Shown here piece after piece: positions 55,401 to 64,000 of a stretch of DNA of 64,000 nucleotides. A program made the position numbers and the translations under genes. Below the pieces are notes generated by a model. It did not search any database. It was not told the origin of the DNA and saw only the letters and a program-made list of their open reading frames with translations. Origin of the DNA: Candidatus Dependentiae bacterium (GTDB lineage: Bacteria; Babelota; Babeliae; Babelales; Babelaceae); assembly GCA_013821315.1 (NCBI GenBank), contig JACDHA010000002.1, positions 30,455-94,454 of the forward strand, given 5' to 3'. Every line of letters starts with the position of its first letter. Position 1 is the first letter of the stretch.

Positions 55401-56387
55401 ATGTTATCAAAATCAAAAAGGATTCTACTATATATCTTTTTGTGTAAGACGATGTTATTTATACCCTATGCTTTGTCTAATCTAGCTAAAGAAAAGATAG
55501 TTATTTGTACTGCTGCAGACGATAAATATTTTGATTTGCTTTTAAATCTTATTGGTAGTCTCCATCGTATAAACTTTAATGAGCTAAAAGAAATAGCGGT
55601 CTATAATTTAGGCTTAAATAACGAAAACAGAAAAGTATTAGCGCGAATAAAAAAGCTTCAGTTATATAATGTAGAAATGACACACCCTGATTTACTGAAG
55701 CGGTTTGTAATTAGTAAAGAGCAAAAGTCGGTTCCCGGTTGGTATGCATGGAAACCTGTAATAATAAAACAAACATTAGATAAATTTCCTGTGGTATTAT
55801 ATCTTGATGCTGGAAATACCGTTTTGCAACCTCTTGATGATCTTTTTAAGCATATTGAGCAAAATGGATATTTTCTTATGTCTGTATATCATAATATAAG
55901 GTGGTGTACTACAAAAATTGTGATCGATAGATTTAATTTGCAGTCAGATGAACGGAAATTTATTTTAGATGACCAAACTTTATCAATCAGTGCAAATATT
56001 ATAGGAGGCTCAAGAAAAATATATAATAGTTTAATACTTCCAATGTATAATCTCACGAAAGATTTGCGGTACTTTGCTGATGATGGATCCACTCCAGATG
56101 GTTTTGGCACGTGTCGCCATGATCAAACTTTATGGAGTATTTATGCTAGGCTTTTAGGCTTAGATGTTAAACTTCCTGGTTGGATGAAGTTAAATATAAA
56201 TAATAAACCAGTAAAATTCCATTCTCACTGGATTCCACATGAGCTTAATGAGCATACAGCTATATATCAATCACGTTGGGACAGCTTGTCGATCGAGCAA
56301 TTAGAAGGTTTAAAAATAACGAAGGAAAATATTTTTAATTTATCACGATTTATCAAATACAAGGAAGGTAACGATGGAAAGAATTAA
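55401..56387 (+). CDS. Exported GT-A type glycosyltransferase (DUF1647-like)
   Basis: 328 aa. Signal peptide (ILLYIFLCKTMLFIPYALS), then a GT-A-like domain: IVICTAADDKYFDLLLNLIG, WYAWKPVIIKQTLDKFPVVL and LYLDAGNTVLQPLDDLF (the DAG replaces a DXD), later CRHDQTLWSIYARLLGL. The layout resembles DUF1647/GT8-like transferases. GTAGGAG precedes the ATG. The last 14 bases overlap the next gene, so the two are co-translated. Confidence 0.75.
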   Translation: MLSKSKRILLYIFLCKTMLFIPYALSNLAKEKIVICTAADDKYFDLLLNLIGSLHRINFNELKEIAVYNLGLNNENRKVLARIKKLQLYNVEMTHPDLLKRFVISKEQKSVPGWYAWKPVIIKQTLDKFPVVLYLDAGNTVLQPLDDLFKHIEQNGYFLMSVYHNIRWCTTKIVIDRFNLQSDERKFILDDQTLSISANIIGGSRKIYNSLILPMYNLTKDLRYFADDGSTPDGFGTCRHDQTLWSIYARLLGLDVKLPGWMKLNINNKPVKFHSHWIPHELNEHTAIYQSRWDSLSIEQLEGLKITKENIFNLSRFIKYKEGNDGKN

Positions 56388-57315
56388 TAAAGCATTTCAA
56401 ATTTTAAGTATTGGGTTCTTGTTTTTCACAAACTTAATATATAGCTCTGTAAGTGTTAATTCACATAAGGCGGATATAGTTATATTTTCTTTTGATAGAC
56501 CATTGCAATTGTTTGCATTACTAGAATCTTTAGAAAAGCATGTAATAGGTCTTGATGGAATTCATGTCCTATACCGTTCAAGCTCTTCTGAATATGATTT
56601 AGCTTATAATGAATGTTTTACGTTTTTTAAAAAGCTTAATATTAGCTGCAGCAAACAAGGGTCAAATCCTCGTGAAGATTTTAAACCTTTAACTTTAAGC
56701 ATACTTAATTCAATTAAGAATAATTATTTATTATTTGCCGTAGATGACATTATAGTAAAAGAACCTATAAATTTAAGTGAATGCATAGGCCATATGATAG
56801 CTACAAAAGCTCATGGATTCTACTTGAGATTAGGTCAAAATATTGTTAAATGTTATACGGAAGGTATAGATACACCTGTACCACCCTGCACTGAAGTTAT
56901 ACCTGGAGTATATACTTGGACTTTTAAAGATGGCAAGGGAGATTGGGGATATCCTAGTACTATGGATATGACTGTTTATAGTAAAGAGGAAGTCTTATCA
57001 GTATTTCCTTATTTAGCTTTTTCTTCGCCTAACTTATTGGAAGGAGCTTGGGCTACAAGAGCTGGAGGGCTAGCTGGAGGACCGGCAATTGACATGCAGA
57101 AAAAAGGTTTATTTTATACTAACTCTAAAATATTTAATATTCCTATGAACCTTGTTCAAACAGATCATCTTATAGCAAAAAATATGAGCATACCTGTGAG
57201 CAAGCTACTAACATTATTTAATGAAGGGTTTAAAGTAAATATTGATAGTTATTCAAAGATTAATAATCAAGCACCGCATATGGAGGCTGAACTGTATTTG
57301 ACAAAAAGAGTATAA
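56374..57315 (+). CDS. Exported glycosyltransferase-like protein (stand-alone C-domain homologue)
   Basis: 313 aa. Signal peptide (ILSIGFLFFTNLIYSS), then the domain also fused in the 53811 gene: ADIVIFSFDRPLQLFALLES, a Cys-containing linker, YLLFAVDDIIVKEPINLSEC (metal-binding DD), THAHGFY-like KAHGFYLRLG, and LLEGAWATRAGG. It has the overall plan of a GT-A transferase but no CAZy family I can name. Last gene of the same-strand run before an IS. Confidence 0.75.
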   Translation: MERINKAFQILSIGFLFFTNLIYSSVSVNSHKADIVIFSFDRPLQLFALLESLEKHVIGLDGIHVLYRSSSSEYDLAYNECFTFFKKLNISCSKQGSNPREDFKPLTLSILNSIKNNYLLFAVDDIIVKEPINLSECIGHMIATKAHGFYLRLGQNIVKCYTEGIDTPVPPCTEVIPGVYTWTFKDGKGDWGYPSTMDMTVYSKEEVLSVFPYLAFSSPNLLEGAWATRAGGLAGGPAIDMQKKGLFYTNSKIFNIPMNLVQTDHLIAKNMSIPVSKLLTLFNEGFKVNIDSYSKINNQAPHMEAELYLTKRV

Positions 57316-57567
57316 GAAGTCTATTTGGTTTGGCTTTGCAAGTAATGATAGTACCGAAAAAGATATAAAGAATGCTAATTAATTCGGTACTATCGTGAAA
57401 AAAGCCGTAACACCTAGATGTTTTTGAATTATGAAGCTGTGAATCAACTACGATAGAATAATCTGGGAAATAGAGCATCTTTTTTGATTGGTTGTTAATA
57501 GAAAACGTTTCTGCTCTTTGTAGCATGATTGAAAATAGTTTTAAATATTTTCCTCACAGGAACTATC
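57316..57567. other. Gap between the island operon and the IS5-type element
   Basis: About 250 bases with no supported gene. The 88-codon minus-strand frame that covers it starts inside the neighbouring gene's 3' end side and shows no recognisable domain. Confidence 0.4.
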
Positions 57568-57570
57568 TTA

Positions 57571-58434
57571 GAGCTTATCCGAAAATTCCCACAAGTCTAA
57601 AAATGTGAATTACTAAAGCAAACTGGCACAGTGCAAGGAAAGAATCTTTTGTCTTTGTCCAGAAAAATTTTATACCACGATTCCAATGTTGAATGTCAAA
57701 AACTTGCTCGATTGTCCAACCTCGCTCAGGACGAATCTTCTTTTTCAATTTATTTCGTCTAACATTTTTGGCAGCATGTAATGCTCGGTTTGACTTTACT
57801 AATTCTGAAAGCAATTTTTTAACATCCCATGCAGAATCAGTGGCCATAAATTTTGGTTTATTGTTTAAAAATTTTTTGAGATTTTCAATATGAGGTAAAA
57901 GCAATTTTGAATCATGTATGTTTGCAGGCTCAACCAAAATTGATAAAATTATTCTGTTCCAATCGATGATTATGCCCTTTTTAACACTGTTTTTAGCCCT
58001 ATCGGTTGGATTTTTGCCACCAAATTTTGCAAAAGGAGCTTTGATACTCGCAGTATCATTAAAAAAGCATTCTGGAAAACCAAGTTGCTTGATAGCAACA
58101 TCGATTGATTTGTTTAAAATTTCATTAAATATACCTGATTTTACCCATGTTCTAAAGCGACCATGTACAGAAGTTGGACGGCCATAATAATCTGGCAATT
58201 TGTGCCATTGTACGCCCGTTTTCATTACATAAAAAACACCACTTAAAACTATTTTTGGGTCTTTTAATGGTCTGCCAACTTTAGATTTTTTTTCTGGAAT
58301 AATATTTTTGATTTCATTCCATATATTTTCTGATATCATAAGCATTAGAGCATCTCCTTTTTGTTTTAGTTCAACGGCTAGTTTAGCCGATAAACAAAGA
58401 AGATGCTCTATTTATTTAATTTTCGGATAAGCTC
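57571..58434 (-). mobile_element. Intact-looking IS5-type insertion sequence
   Basis: 864 bp. Perfect 17-bp terminal inverted repeats GAGCTTATCCGAAAATT / AATTTTCGGATAAGCTC, with a TTA target duplication on each side (57568-57570 and 58435-58437), as in the IS427-like group. A degenerate copy of the end (TTACGGTTAAGCTCTTAG) follows at about 58440. One complete transposase gene. Confidence 0.9.
57575..58345 (-). CDS. IS5 family transposase
   Basis: 256 aa, uninterrupted. N-terminal DUF4096-like region (ENIWNEIKNIIPEKKSKVGR, GVQWHKLPDYYGR) and DDE core: NDTASIKAPFAKFGG (Asp 1), FMATDSAWD (Asp 2), RGWTIEQVFDIQHWNRGIKF (Glu). The gene is complete and the only apparently functional IS in the window, inserted between two glycosyltransferase genes. 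Confidence 0.93.
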   Translation of the reverse strand: MLMISENIWNEIKNIIPEKKSKVGRPLKDPKIVLSGVFYVMKTGVQWHKLPDYYGRPTSVHGRFRTWVKSGIFNEILNKSIDVAIKQLGFPECFFNDTASIKAPFAKFGGKNPTDRAKNSVKKGIIIDWNRIILSILVEPANIHDSKLLLPHIENLKKFLNNKPKFMATDSAWDVKKLLSELVKSNRALHAAKNVRRNKLKKKIRPERGWTIEQVFDIQHWNRGIKFFWTKTKDSFLALCQFALVIHIFRLVGIFG

Positions 58435-58625
58435 TTAATTTACGGTTAAGCTCTTAGATTAAACAGAGCATTATTTCTTAAAGAGTTCCTGAAATTTATT
58501 ATAATAATTATTCGAATTTTGATTTTCAAAAAAGTAGAGCTAAGCTTGAGACATTTAGAAATAATAAGAGTCCAGTTTAATGCTAGTTCTATTGTTAAAC
58601 CCAAGAAACTAGAGGTAGTGTAAAT

Positions 58626-59459
58626 ATGTTTTTAAAGTTTTATTTATTTATAATTTTTGCTACTTTGTTTTTAGATGCACATGCTTTACAAAGAAATTCT
58701 CTAGAAATAGTAGTTGTAATACCTTCGTATAACAATCAGCAGTGGTATAGAGGTAATTTAGACTCTGTGTTAAAACAGGACTATCCTTACTTTAAAGTTA
58801 TATATATTAATGATTGTTCTACCGATAATACTCAATTTTTAGTTGAGTCATATATTAAAGAGGCATCTTTAAAAAACAAGATAAAATTAATTAATAATAC
58901 TACAAGAAAAGGTGCTTTGAAAAATCTTTACGATACTATACATACTTGCTCAGATGATAAGGTGATCGTTACTGTTGATGGTGATGATATGTTATCTTCA
59001 CCTAAAGTTTTAGAAAAAATTGCTCAAGAGTATTCTAATTCTAATATTTGGCTTACTTATGGTCAATATGTAACTTATCCTGAAAAACATCTAGGTTACT
59101 GCGAAGATTTCCCTGAAGATATTTGTAAAGTTAATGCTTTTCGTAGTTGTTCATGGCGTTCATCTCACTTAAGAACTTTTTATGCAGGCTTATTTAAGCA
59201 TATTAAAAAAGAAGACTTGCTTTATAAAGATCAATTTTTTCCTATGGCATGGGACTTAGCTTTTATGTTTCCTATGTTGGAGATGAGTTCTAAGGGTCAT
59301 TTTAAGTGTATTAAAGACGTTCTGTATGTTTATAACCAAAGCAATATACTAAATGATTTTAAAGTTGATAATAAACAGCAGCTGTTTCTGGAGCAAATAA
59401 TTCGTGCCAAAACTCCTTATCAACCTTTAGAAGAACTTCCATTTCTTAAACAAAAATAA
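58626..59459 (+). CDS. Exported GT2 family glycosyltransferase
   Basis: 277 aa. Signal peptide (FLKFYLFIIFATLFLDAHA), then a GT2 domain closely similar to the N-terminal half of the 53811 gene product: VVVIPSYNNQQWYRGNLDSV, YINDCSTDNTQF, VTVDGDDML, WRSSHLRTFYAGLFKHI. Metal-binding DGDD and a FPMAWDLAFMFPML region are intact. TAGAGGTAG precedes the ATG. It stops 2 bases before the convergent GT32 gene. Confidence 0.88.
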   Translation: MFLKFYLFIIFATLFLDAHALQRNSLEIVVVIPSYNNQQWYRGNLDSVLKQDYPYFKVIYINDCSTDNTQFLVESYIKEASLKNKIKLINNTTRKGALKNLYDTIHTCSDDKVIVTVDGDDMLSSPKVLEKIAQEYSNSNIWLTYGQYVTYPEKHLGYCEDFPEDICKVNAFRSCSWRSSHLRTFYAGLFKHIKKEDLLYKDQFFPMAWDLAFMFPMLEMSSKGHFKCIKDVLYVYNQSNILNDFKVDNKQQLFLEQIIRAKTPYQPLEELPFLKQK

Positions 59460-59460
59460 T

Positions 59461-60435
59461 TTATGTTTGTGCCCAACTTGACTCCCACCAATGAATAGCT
59501 AGAGATTCTGGCTTTACTACTGCTTTTTTAATTGACTCAAATGTTAATAAACTCCCGGGTGGATTTAAATGACCGAGCGGATATACAAAAGAAGGTGGTA
59601 AAGCTATGTCTTTAAAATTTTGTTTTGTATGTTTTAAAAATGTCTCACTAAAAAATCCGGGTCCGGTAGTTGCAATTATATTTTTGGAACTTTTATCTAT
59701 TGTATAGTGCTTAGGCAAATCATCAATATAGCCTTTTACAATGGGATGTTTAGGTGCAGCAGCAACTAACCCATTAGCTAAAAGATATACAAAACAATCT
59801 GCTGGATGAAATGCAGTATAAAAATCTAAGTTATAATTAAGTATTTTAAAAGCTTCTGGGTTCAAACATTCAAAATCCGTATCTATATAAAGGCCGCCGT
59901 ATGTATAGAGTATCTCCATACGTAAAATATCGGATTTAGCCCCATAATTAGTTTCTTGATCATAAATAGCTTGATTAAAGAGTTTAAGCTCTTTTACTTC
60001 TTTTTCTGTCCATAATTTATATGTCCAATTTGGTCCTAGATTTTGCCATGTTTGTTGCCATTTTTTATATTTTTCTGGAAAAGGACTTCCCAGCCATATT
60101 TGGTGTACTAACAAAGGAATACGAGGTGTTATATTTTGAGGTTGCCTAAAAGGGTAATTTTTAGAATACAGTGTACGGCAAAGTGAATCTAAATTACTTA
60201 AAAAATCAGGTTCAAAACTAGAGCTTGGTAGCTGCTCTTTTTTATTTATATATTTAAATAAATAGTTATAAAAAGGGGCATAATGCTTATCATTTTTTCC
60301 AAATGAAGTATCGTAATCAATAATAGTTTTATTTAAATAGTTAGATGCAACACAGACTGTAGTATGCATAAAAGCTAGTGACACAAACCGTAATAAAAAA
60401 TACGGTGAAAATATATTGAGTAGTGTAAAATTCAT
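59461..60435 (-). CDS. Exported GT32 (OCH1-like) glycosyltransferase
   Basis: 324 aa. N-terminal signal (YFLLRFVSLAFMHTTVCVAS), then the Gly_transf_sug domain: IPLLVHQIWLGSPFPEKYKK, AKSDILRMEILYTYGGLYID with DXD in YIDTDFE, and ATTGPGFFSETF. Fungal OCH1 and bacterial relatives add mannose, GlcNAc or Gal. Some bacterial toxins of this fold modify host proteins. It lies 2 bases after glyA's stop on the same strand, but no co-regulation can be read from the sequence. Confidence 0.87.
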   Translation of the reverse strand: MNFTLLNIFSPYFLLRFVSLAFMHTTVCVASNYLNKTIIDYDTSFGKNDKHYAPFYNYLFKYINKKEQLPSSSFEPDFLSNLDSLCRTLYSKNYPFRQPQNITPRIPLLVHQIWLGSPFPEKYKKWQQTWQNLGPNWTYKLWTEKEVKELKLFNQAIYDQETNYGAKSDILRMEILYTYGGLYIDTDFECLNPEAFKILNYNLDFYTAFHPADCFVYLLANGLVAAAPKHPIVKGYIDDLPKHYTIDKSSKNIIATTGPGFFSETFLKHTKQNFKDIALPPSFVYPLGHLNPPGSLLTFESIKKAVVKPESLAIHWWESSWAQT

Positions 60436-60437
60436 GA

Positions 60438-61670
60438 TTATATGCTTAAGTAATTTTGTGCTAATGTTTTAACAGCTTGTTTGATAGTTGTTTGTTTAGC
60501 TTGGCTTGTGCTATGTGTTAAGGCTTCATCGAGTAAATAGACTAAAGCTTGAGCCTGCTCTGTATTAAAGCCCCGAGTAGTAATAGCTGGTGTGCCAATA
60601 CGTATGCCACTGGTAATCCAAGGTTTTTCTGGATCAAATGGTATACAACTACGACTTACGCTAATGCCAGCTGATTCTAAAACCGCTTCTGCTGCGCGAC
60701 CAGTTATATTTTTAGAGCGCAAATCCACTATAAATAAATGATTGTCAGTGCCACCGGCAACTATGCGGTAACCTAACTCTTTAAATGTTTGAGCCATAGC
60801 TTGAGCATTTTTGATAACTTGTGTTTGATACTCTTTAAATTCTGGCTGCTGAGCTAGTTTAAACGCTACAGCTTTAGCTGCTATAGTATGCATAAAGGGG
60901 CCACCTTGAATACCGGGCATAATAGCTCGATCAAGAATGTCTTTAAATTCTGTTTTGCACATTACAAGGCCGCCGCGAGGGCCGCGTAGTGTTTTATGTG
61001 TTGTACTTGTGACAAAGTCTGCAAATGCAAGCGGACTTGGGTGTAAATCAGTTGCTACCAGGCCTGCTATGTGTGCTATATCAGCCATAAAATAAGCCCC
61101 AACGGATTTAGCAATAGAGCTAAAACGTTCAAAATCTATAAAGCGTGAATAAGCAGATGCTCCGGCAATAATTAATTTTGGTTTATGCTCATGAGCAAGT
61201 TGCTCAAGGTGATTGTAGTTAATGTGTTCGGTTTCACGATCAACGCCATATTGAACGGTGTTGTAGAAGCTGCCTGAAAAGTTAACACTGTGTCCATGAG
61301 TAAGATGGCCGCCAGATGCTAGACTCATGCCCATAATAGTATCACCAGGTTTTAATACAGCAGTGTATACAGCCATGTTAGCTTGAGATCCGGCATGAGC
61401 TTGTACGTTTGCGTGCTCAGCTTTAAAAAGTTGCTTACAGCGCTCTATTGCGAGCGTTTCAGCCTCATCGACAAACTTGCAGCCACCATAGTAGCGTTTA
61501 CCGGGATAGCCTTCAGCGTATTTATTGGTAAGCACTGAGCCCATGACTTTGAGTATTGCTGGGTGAGTATAATTTTCTGATGCTATAAGATTAATCTCTT
61601 GTGTCTGGCGTGTTTGCTCTTGTTCAAGAATAAGGGCTATTTCTGCATCAATAATAGATAAAGTATTCAT
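60438..61670 (-). CDS. glyA: Serine hydroxymethyltransferase
   Basis: PLP enzyme interconverting serine and glycine while loading folate one-carbon units, 410 aa. Motifs: [26 protein letters not shown], the PLP lysine block [14 protein letters not shown] near 223, and a C-terminal [12 protein letters not shown]. It supplies methylene-folate, the methyl donor also used by ThyX. Confidence 0.97.
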   Translation of the reverse strand: MNTLSIIDAEIALILEQEQTRQTQEINLIASENYTHPAILKVMGSVLTNKYAEGYPGKRYYGGCKFVDEAETLAIERCKQLFKAEHANVQAHAGSQANMAVYTAVLKPGDTIMGMSLASGGHLTHGHSVNFSGSFYNTVQYGVDRETEHINYNHLEQLAHEHKPKLIIAGASAYSRFIDFERFSSIAKSVGAYFMADIAHIAGLVATDLHPSPLAFADFVTSTTHKTLRGPRGGLVMCKTEFKDILDRAIMPGIQGGPFMHTIAAKAVAFKLAQQPEFKEYQTQVIKNAQAMAQTFKELGYRIVAGGTDNHLFIVDLRSKNITGRAAEAVLESAGISVSRSCIPFDPEKPWITSGIRIGTPAITTRGFNTEQAQALVYLLDEALTHSTSQAKQTTIKQAVKTLAQNYLSI

Positions 61671-61904
61671 AGATGTTTACACTCTAAAGACATATAAATT
61701 TTATTGCTAGCATACTGTAAAAAAAGAAGAAAAAATAGCAAAAATTTAGTATCTCTCCGTTAGGTAAAATATACAGTTAAGTACGAGCTTGCTTTTTGCT
61801 TAAAGCAAGTGCTGTAACTATTAATTTGCTTTTTTATGCTGAGCTTTTTATACTTAAATAATAATCTATATCGATGTAACACTCTTTTACACAAAGGATA
61901 CATT

Positions 61905-62477
61905 GTGGTCTTAGCTGGAGATCTTCGTAAAGGCGCTAAATTATTATACAAAGGCGAACCTTATACTGTTATTGAATATCAACATGTAAAGCCTGGTAAA
62001 GGCGGTGCTTACATGCGTACAAAGATGAAAAATTTGATAAGCGGTCTTGTTCATGAGGAAACGTTTAGAGCTGAAGAAAAGCTTGAAACTCCCAATTTAG
62101 AATACCGTGAAATGTTATACTTGTACGAAGATGATGGTCTCTATCAGTTTATGGATCAAGAAAACTATGAGCAAGTTGCTTTAAATAAAAATCAACTAAC
62201 CGATGTGAGTGACTTTCTAAAAGAACAAACCATATACACTATATTGTATTTTGGTGAAAAACCAATAGCAGTAAGTGCGCCCTTGTTTATGAATTTAGAA
62301 GTTAAAGAAACAACACCAGGTGTGCGTGGTGACACGGCTCAAGGTGGCGGTAGTAAGCCTGCAACATTAGAAACTGGTCTTGTAATACAAGTGCCTTTGT
62401 TTGTGTATGAAGGTGACATTATACGTGTTGATACACGTGATTCAAAGTATATTGAACGCGTAGAAAAGAAAAAGTAA
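61905..62477 (+). CDS. efp: Elongation factor P
   Basis: Relieves ribosome stalling at polyproline, 190 aa. The start is taken as GTG at 61905 (VVLAGDLRKGAKLL), with AAAGGA 9 bases upstream; this gives the normal family length. A further upstream ATG at 61836 would add 23 unrelated residues. Loop KPGKGGAYMRTKM holds the modifiable Lys. Domains II-III end YIERVEKKK. Confidence 0.95.
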   Translation: MVLAGDLRKGAKLLYKGEPYTVIEYQHVKPGKGGAYMRTKMKNLISGLVHEETFRAEEKLETPNLEYREMLYLYEDDGLYQFMDQENYEQVALNKNQLTDVSDFLKEQTIYTILYFGEKPIAVSAPLFMNLEVKETTPGVRGDTAQGGGSKPATLETGLVIQVPLFVYEGDIIRVDTRDSKYIERVEKKK

Positions 62478-62518
62478 TTATAAACGTAACTATATTTGAC
62501 AGTATCTAAGGTGGGGCT

Positions 62519-63004
62519 ATGAAAGATGATATGCAGCGTCCAGAGGCAGAGTGTAATGATGAGCTCCTGGTTGATGATCTACCCCTTGAGGACCAACGGT
62601 CGGTAGTCTTTCATCTTTTATATGCTCTTGATACATTTGATTATCAAGTTACTTTAGAATCTATAGCAGATAACTTTGCTAAAGGCTACGGTATTATAAT
62701 ACCAACTACCAGTCGAGTATTTTTAGAAGCACAAGCTATAGCAGATGAACGTGAACAATTAGATTTGCTTATGATGCCACTGCTAGCTAATTGGCGATTT
62801 GATAGACTTGGTGTATGTACACGTATTATCTTGCGCTTAGGTGCTTGGGAGATACTGCGTACTGATACAGAGCCAATTATTATAATTAACGAAGCTATTG
62901 AACTTGCAAAAGGTTTTGCAGAAAAAGATGCTTATAAATTTGTTAATGGTGTTCTGGATGAAATAGCTAAGCGCCATAAAGAGCCTGCTAGTATACCTGA
63001 ATAA
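62519..63004 (+). CDS. nusB: Transcription antitermination factor NusB
   Basis: 161 aa all-helical RNA-binding factor of the rRNA antitermination complex. The core RSVVFHLLYALDTFD, RLGVCTRIILRLGAWEIL, INEAIELAKGFAEKDAYKFV and NGVLDEIAKR is typical. It starts 41 bases after efp, with which it is probably co-transcribed; a terminator follows. Confidence 0.94.
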   Translation: MKDDMQRPEAECNDELLVDDLPLEDQRSVVFHLLYALDTFDYQVTLESIADNFAKGYGIIIPTTSRVFLEAQAIADEREQLDLLMMPLLANWRFDRLGVCTRIILRLGAWEILRTDTEPIIIINEAIELAKGFAEKDAYKFVNGVLDEIAKRHKEPASIPE

Positions 63005-63010
63005 TTTAAA

Positions 63011-63045
63011 AAAAAGAGGTGCTATTTAAAGCACCTCTTTTTTTT
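63011..63045 (+). terminator. Terminator after nusB
   Basis: AAAAAGAGGTGCT/AGCACCTCTTTTT 13-bp stem with a T run; works for both converging genes. Confidence 0.92.
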
Positions 63046-63062
63046 AACCGTTATGGTAAAAA

Positions 63063-63929
63063 TTATCGTGGGCAATTTTCAAAGTTATGTTTACTTAAGC
63101 TAATAAACTCTAAGTTTGGGTTAAACATAGCCGCGCTTATAGTCATATTAGAAGCAGTTCTTATTAATACATTACAACGAGCAAGTAACAGTACATCAAT
63201 TAAGCATTCCAGGCCCTGTTTGAAATGTGAATAACTAGTATTAATGTGAAGTGGTGCTCCGTTACTTGATCTAACTCCATCTGTGTAGTATAGGTTGTTG
63301 TGTTTACTTTTGATAACATTGAGAAAATTTTGATCATCAGTAGCTACAAATATTTTATACGATTTACCATTAAGTGCCCTGATTCTATTTTGTAGAACGT
63401 TAAGTACTTTTTCGTAGCTTACGGGAGCTGCTTCAGAAGATTTATCTGTACCGCGGTAATGTATACCAATTAAAAAAGTATTAGTTAAGTGGGCGTTATA
63501 AAAGTTATCAACTAATCGCTGAACGTATGGTTTTATTTTAATATACTTTTGTATAAGATAATTGCCTCTTTGTCGACTCATTTTACACAATGTATTCATG
63601 GCATGAGGCCAATTATCGGTATTATCATTAGTAAATCCTAAATTTTTTCCTACTTGTAAGGGTTGAAAGTAGTAATTCCACCAATTTGCCCCAAATTTAG
63701 GATCATAATAAAGTCCTTTAGTACCAAAATCTATTTTAACTCCAGAACATTGTTGTTTATCAAAACTATCTAGCATGCTTAAGGCAACATTAAAAACTGA
63801 AAAAAATCCTGAATCTTGATTTTTGAAAATAAGATACTCTTTTGCGTATAGTGGCGAGTAAGAGTAGCTCATGCATAACGTATATAATATTAGACTTAGA
63901 GTGAAATGCCTATTAGTAGAGATAAACAT
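63063..63929 (-). CDS. Exported fucosyltransferase-like protein (GT23/NodZ type)
   Basis: 288 aa from the ATG at 63929, with AAGGAAAA just upstream (an in-frame ATG at 63977 lacks this). Signal peptide (HFTLSLILYTLCMSYSYSPLYA), then a GT-B C-terminal half as in GT23: LIGIHYRGTDKSSEAAPVSY (the H-x-R-x-TDK GDP-fucose motif), KIFVATDDQNFLNVIKS, and ECLIDVLLLARCNVLIRTAS. Its presence gives the exported GDP-fucose enzymes a likely user. The acceptor is unknown, and other fucosyltransferase families of the same fold (O-FucT) cannot be excluded. Confidence 0.78.
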   Translation of the reverse strand: MFISTNRHFTLSLILYTLCMSYSYSPLYAKEYLIFKNQDSGFFSVFNVALSMLDSFDKQQCSGVKIDFGTKGLYYDPKFGANWWNYYFQPLQVGKNLGFTNDNTDNWPHAMNTLCKMSRQRGNYLIQKYIKIKPYVQRLVDNFYNAHLTNTFLIGIHYRGTDKSSEAAPVSYEKVLNVLQNRIRALNGKSYKIFVATDDQNFLNVIKSKHNNLYYTDGVRSSNGAPLHINTSYSHFKQGLECLIDVLLLARCNVLIRTASNMTISAAMFNPNLEFISLSKHNFENCPR

Positions 63930-64000
63930 ATTTTTCCTTTTTATGAGTATAATTTTTAATAAGAACGCCCATGGCAATTTGCCCAGATATGTTCATTTAA

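Noticed and set aside
57260..57526. 88-codon minus-strand frame next to the IS5-type element
   Set aside because: It overlaps the end of a real gene and shows no recognisable domain; it could be an old transposase scrap but this cannot be supported.

Overview
The window is AT-rich and gene-dense, from an intracellular or host-associated bacterium with a small genome. The best fit is Candidatus Dependentiae (TM6), parasites of protists. This is an inference from gene content: many Sec-exported ankyrin and WD40 proteins, thyX, a split LigD, and a large set of exported glycosyltransferases. No rRNA or tRNA was found to confirm it. Housekeeping genes are intact: lon (cut by the window edge), priA, polA, thyX, rpmA, secF, rho, tsaD, smpB, ssrA (tmRNA), pth, alaS, glyA, efp, nusB.

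Layout. 1-23.7 kb: core genes alternate with exported proteins of unknown function, including a WD40 protein and two paralogues at 11.6-13.4 kb. 23.8-28.5 kb: an exported pyruvyltransferase-like protein, then a divergent pair (plant-type GT14 / GT-A transferase) present twice in tandem. 28.5-37 kb: a CDF transporter, a thioredoxin-NHL protein, an FKBP, an unassigned structured RNA, tmRNA, a large ankyrin protein and an AAA/PD-(D/E)XK gene broken by one stop codon. 37-44.7 kb: Skp, Pth, a Schlafen/AlbA-HATPase regulator between 133-bp direct repeats, AlaS, another ankyrin protein and a HIT hydrolase. 44.8-48.6 kb: two exported enzymes among decayed insertion sequences of four types. 49-60.4 kb: an exported glycosylation island. 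60.4-63 kb: core genes. 63-64 kb: an exported fucosyltransferase-like protein.

Two systems stand out. First, GDP-mannose 4,6-dehydratase and GDP-L-fucose synthase, normally cytosolic, both carry N-terminal signal-peptide-like extensions. They sit with a GT6 (ABO blood-group family) transferase, several GT-A transferases, methyltransferases, a GT32 enzyme and a GT23-like fucosyltransferase, nearly all with signal peptides. A plausible reading is that GDP-fucose is made and used outside the bacterial cytosol, possibly in the host. Second, four signal-peptide-bearing proteins end in CaaX prenylation boxes (CSIQ, CVLM, CLIV, CVIQ), two after lysine-rich tails like that of K-Ras4B. This suggests effectors lipidated by host prenyltransferases. 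Both readings are inferences from sequence.
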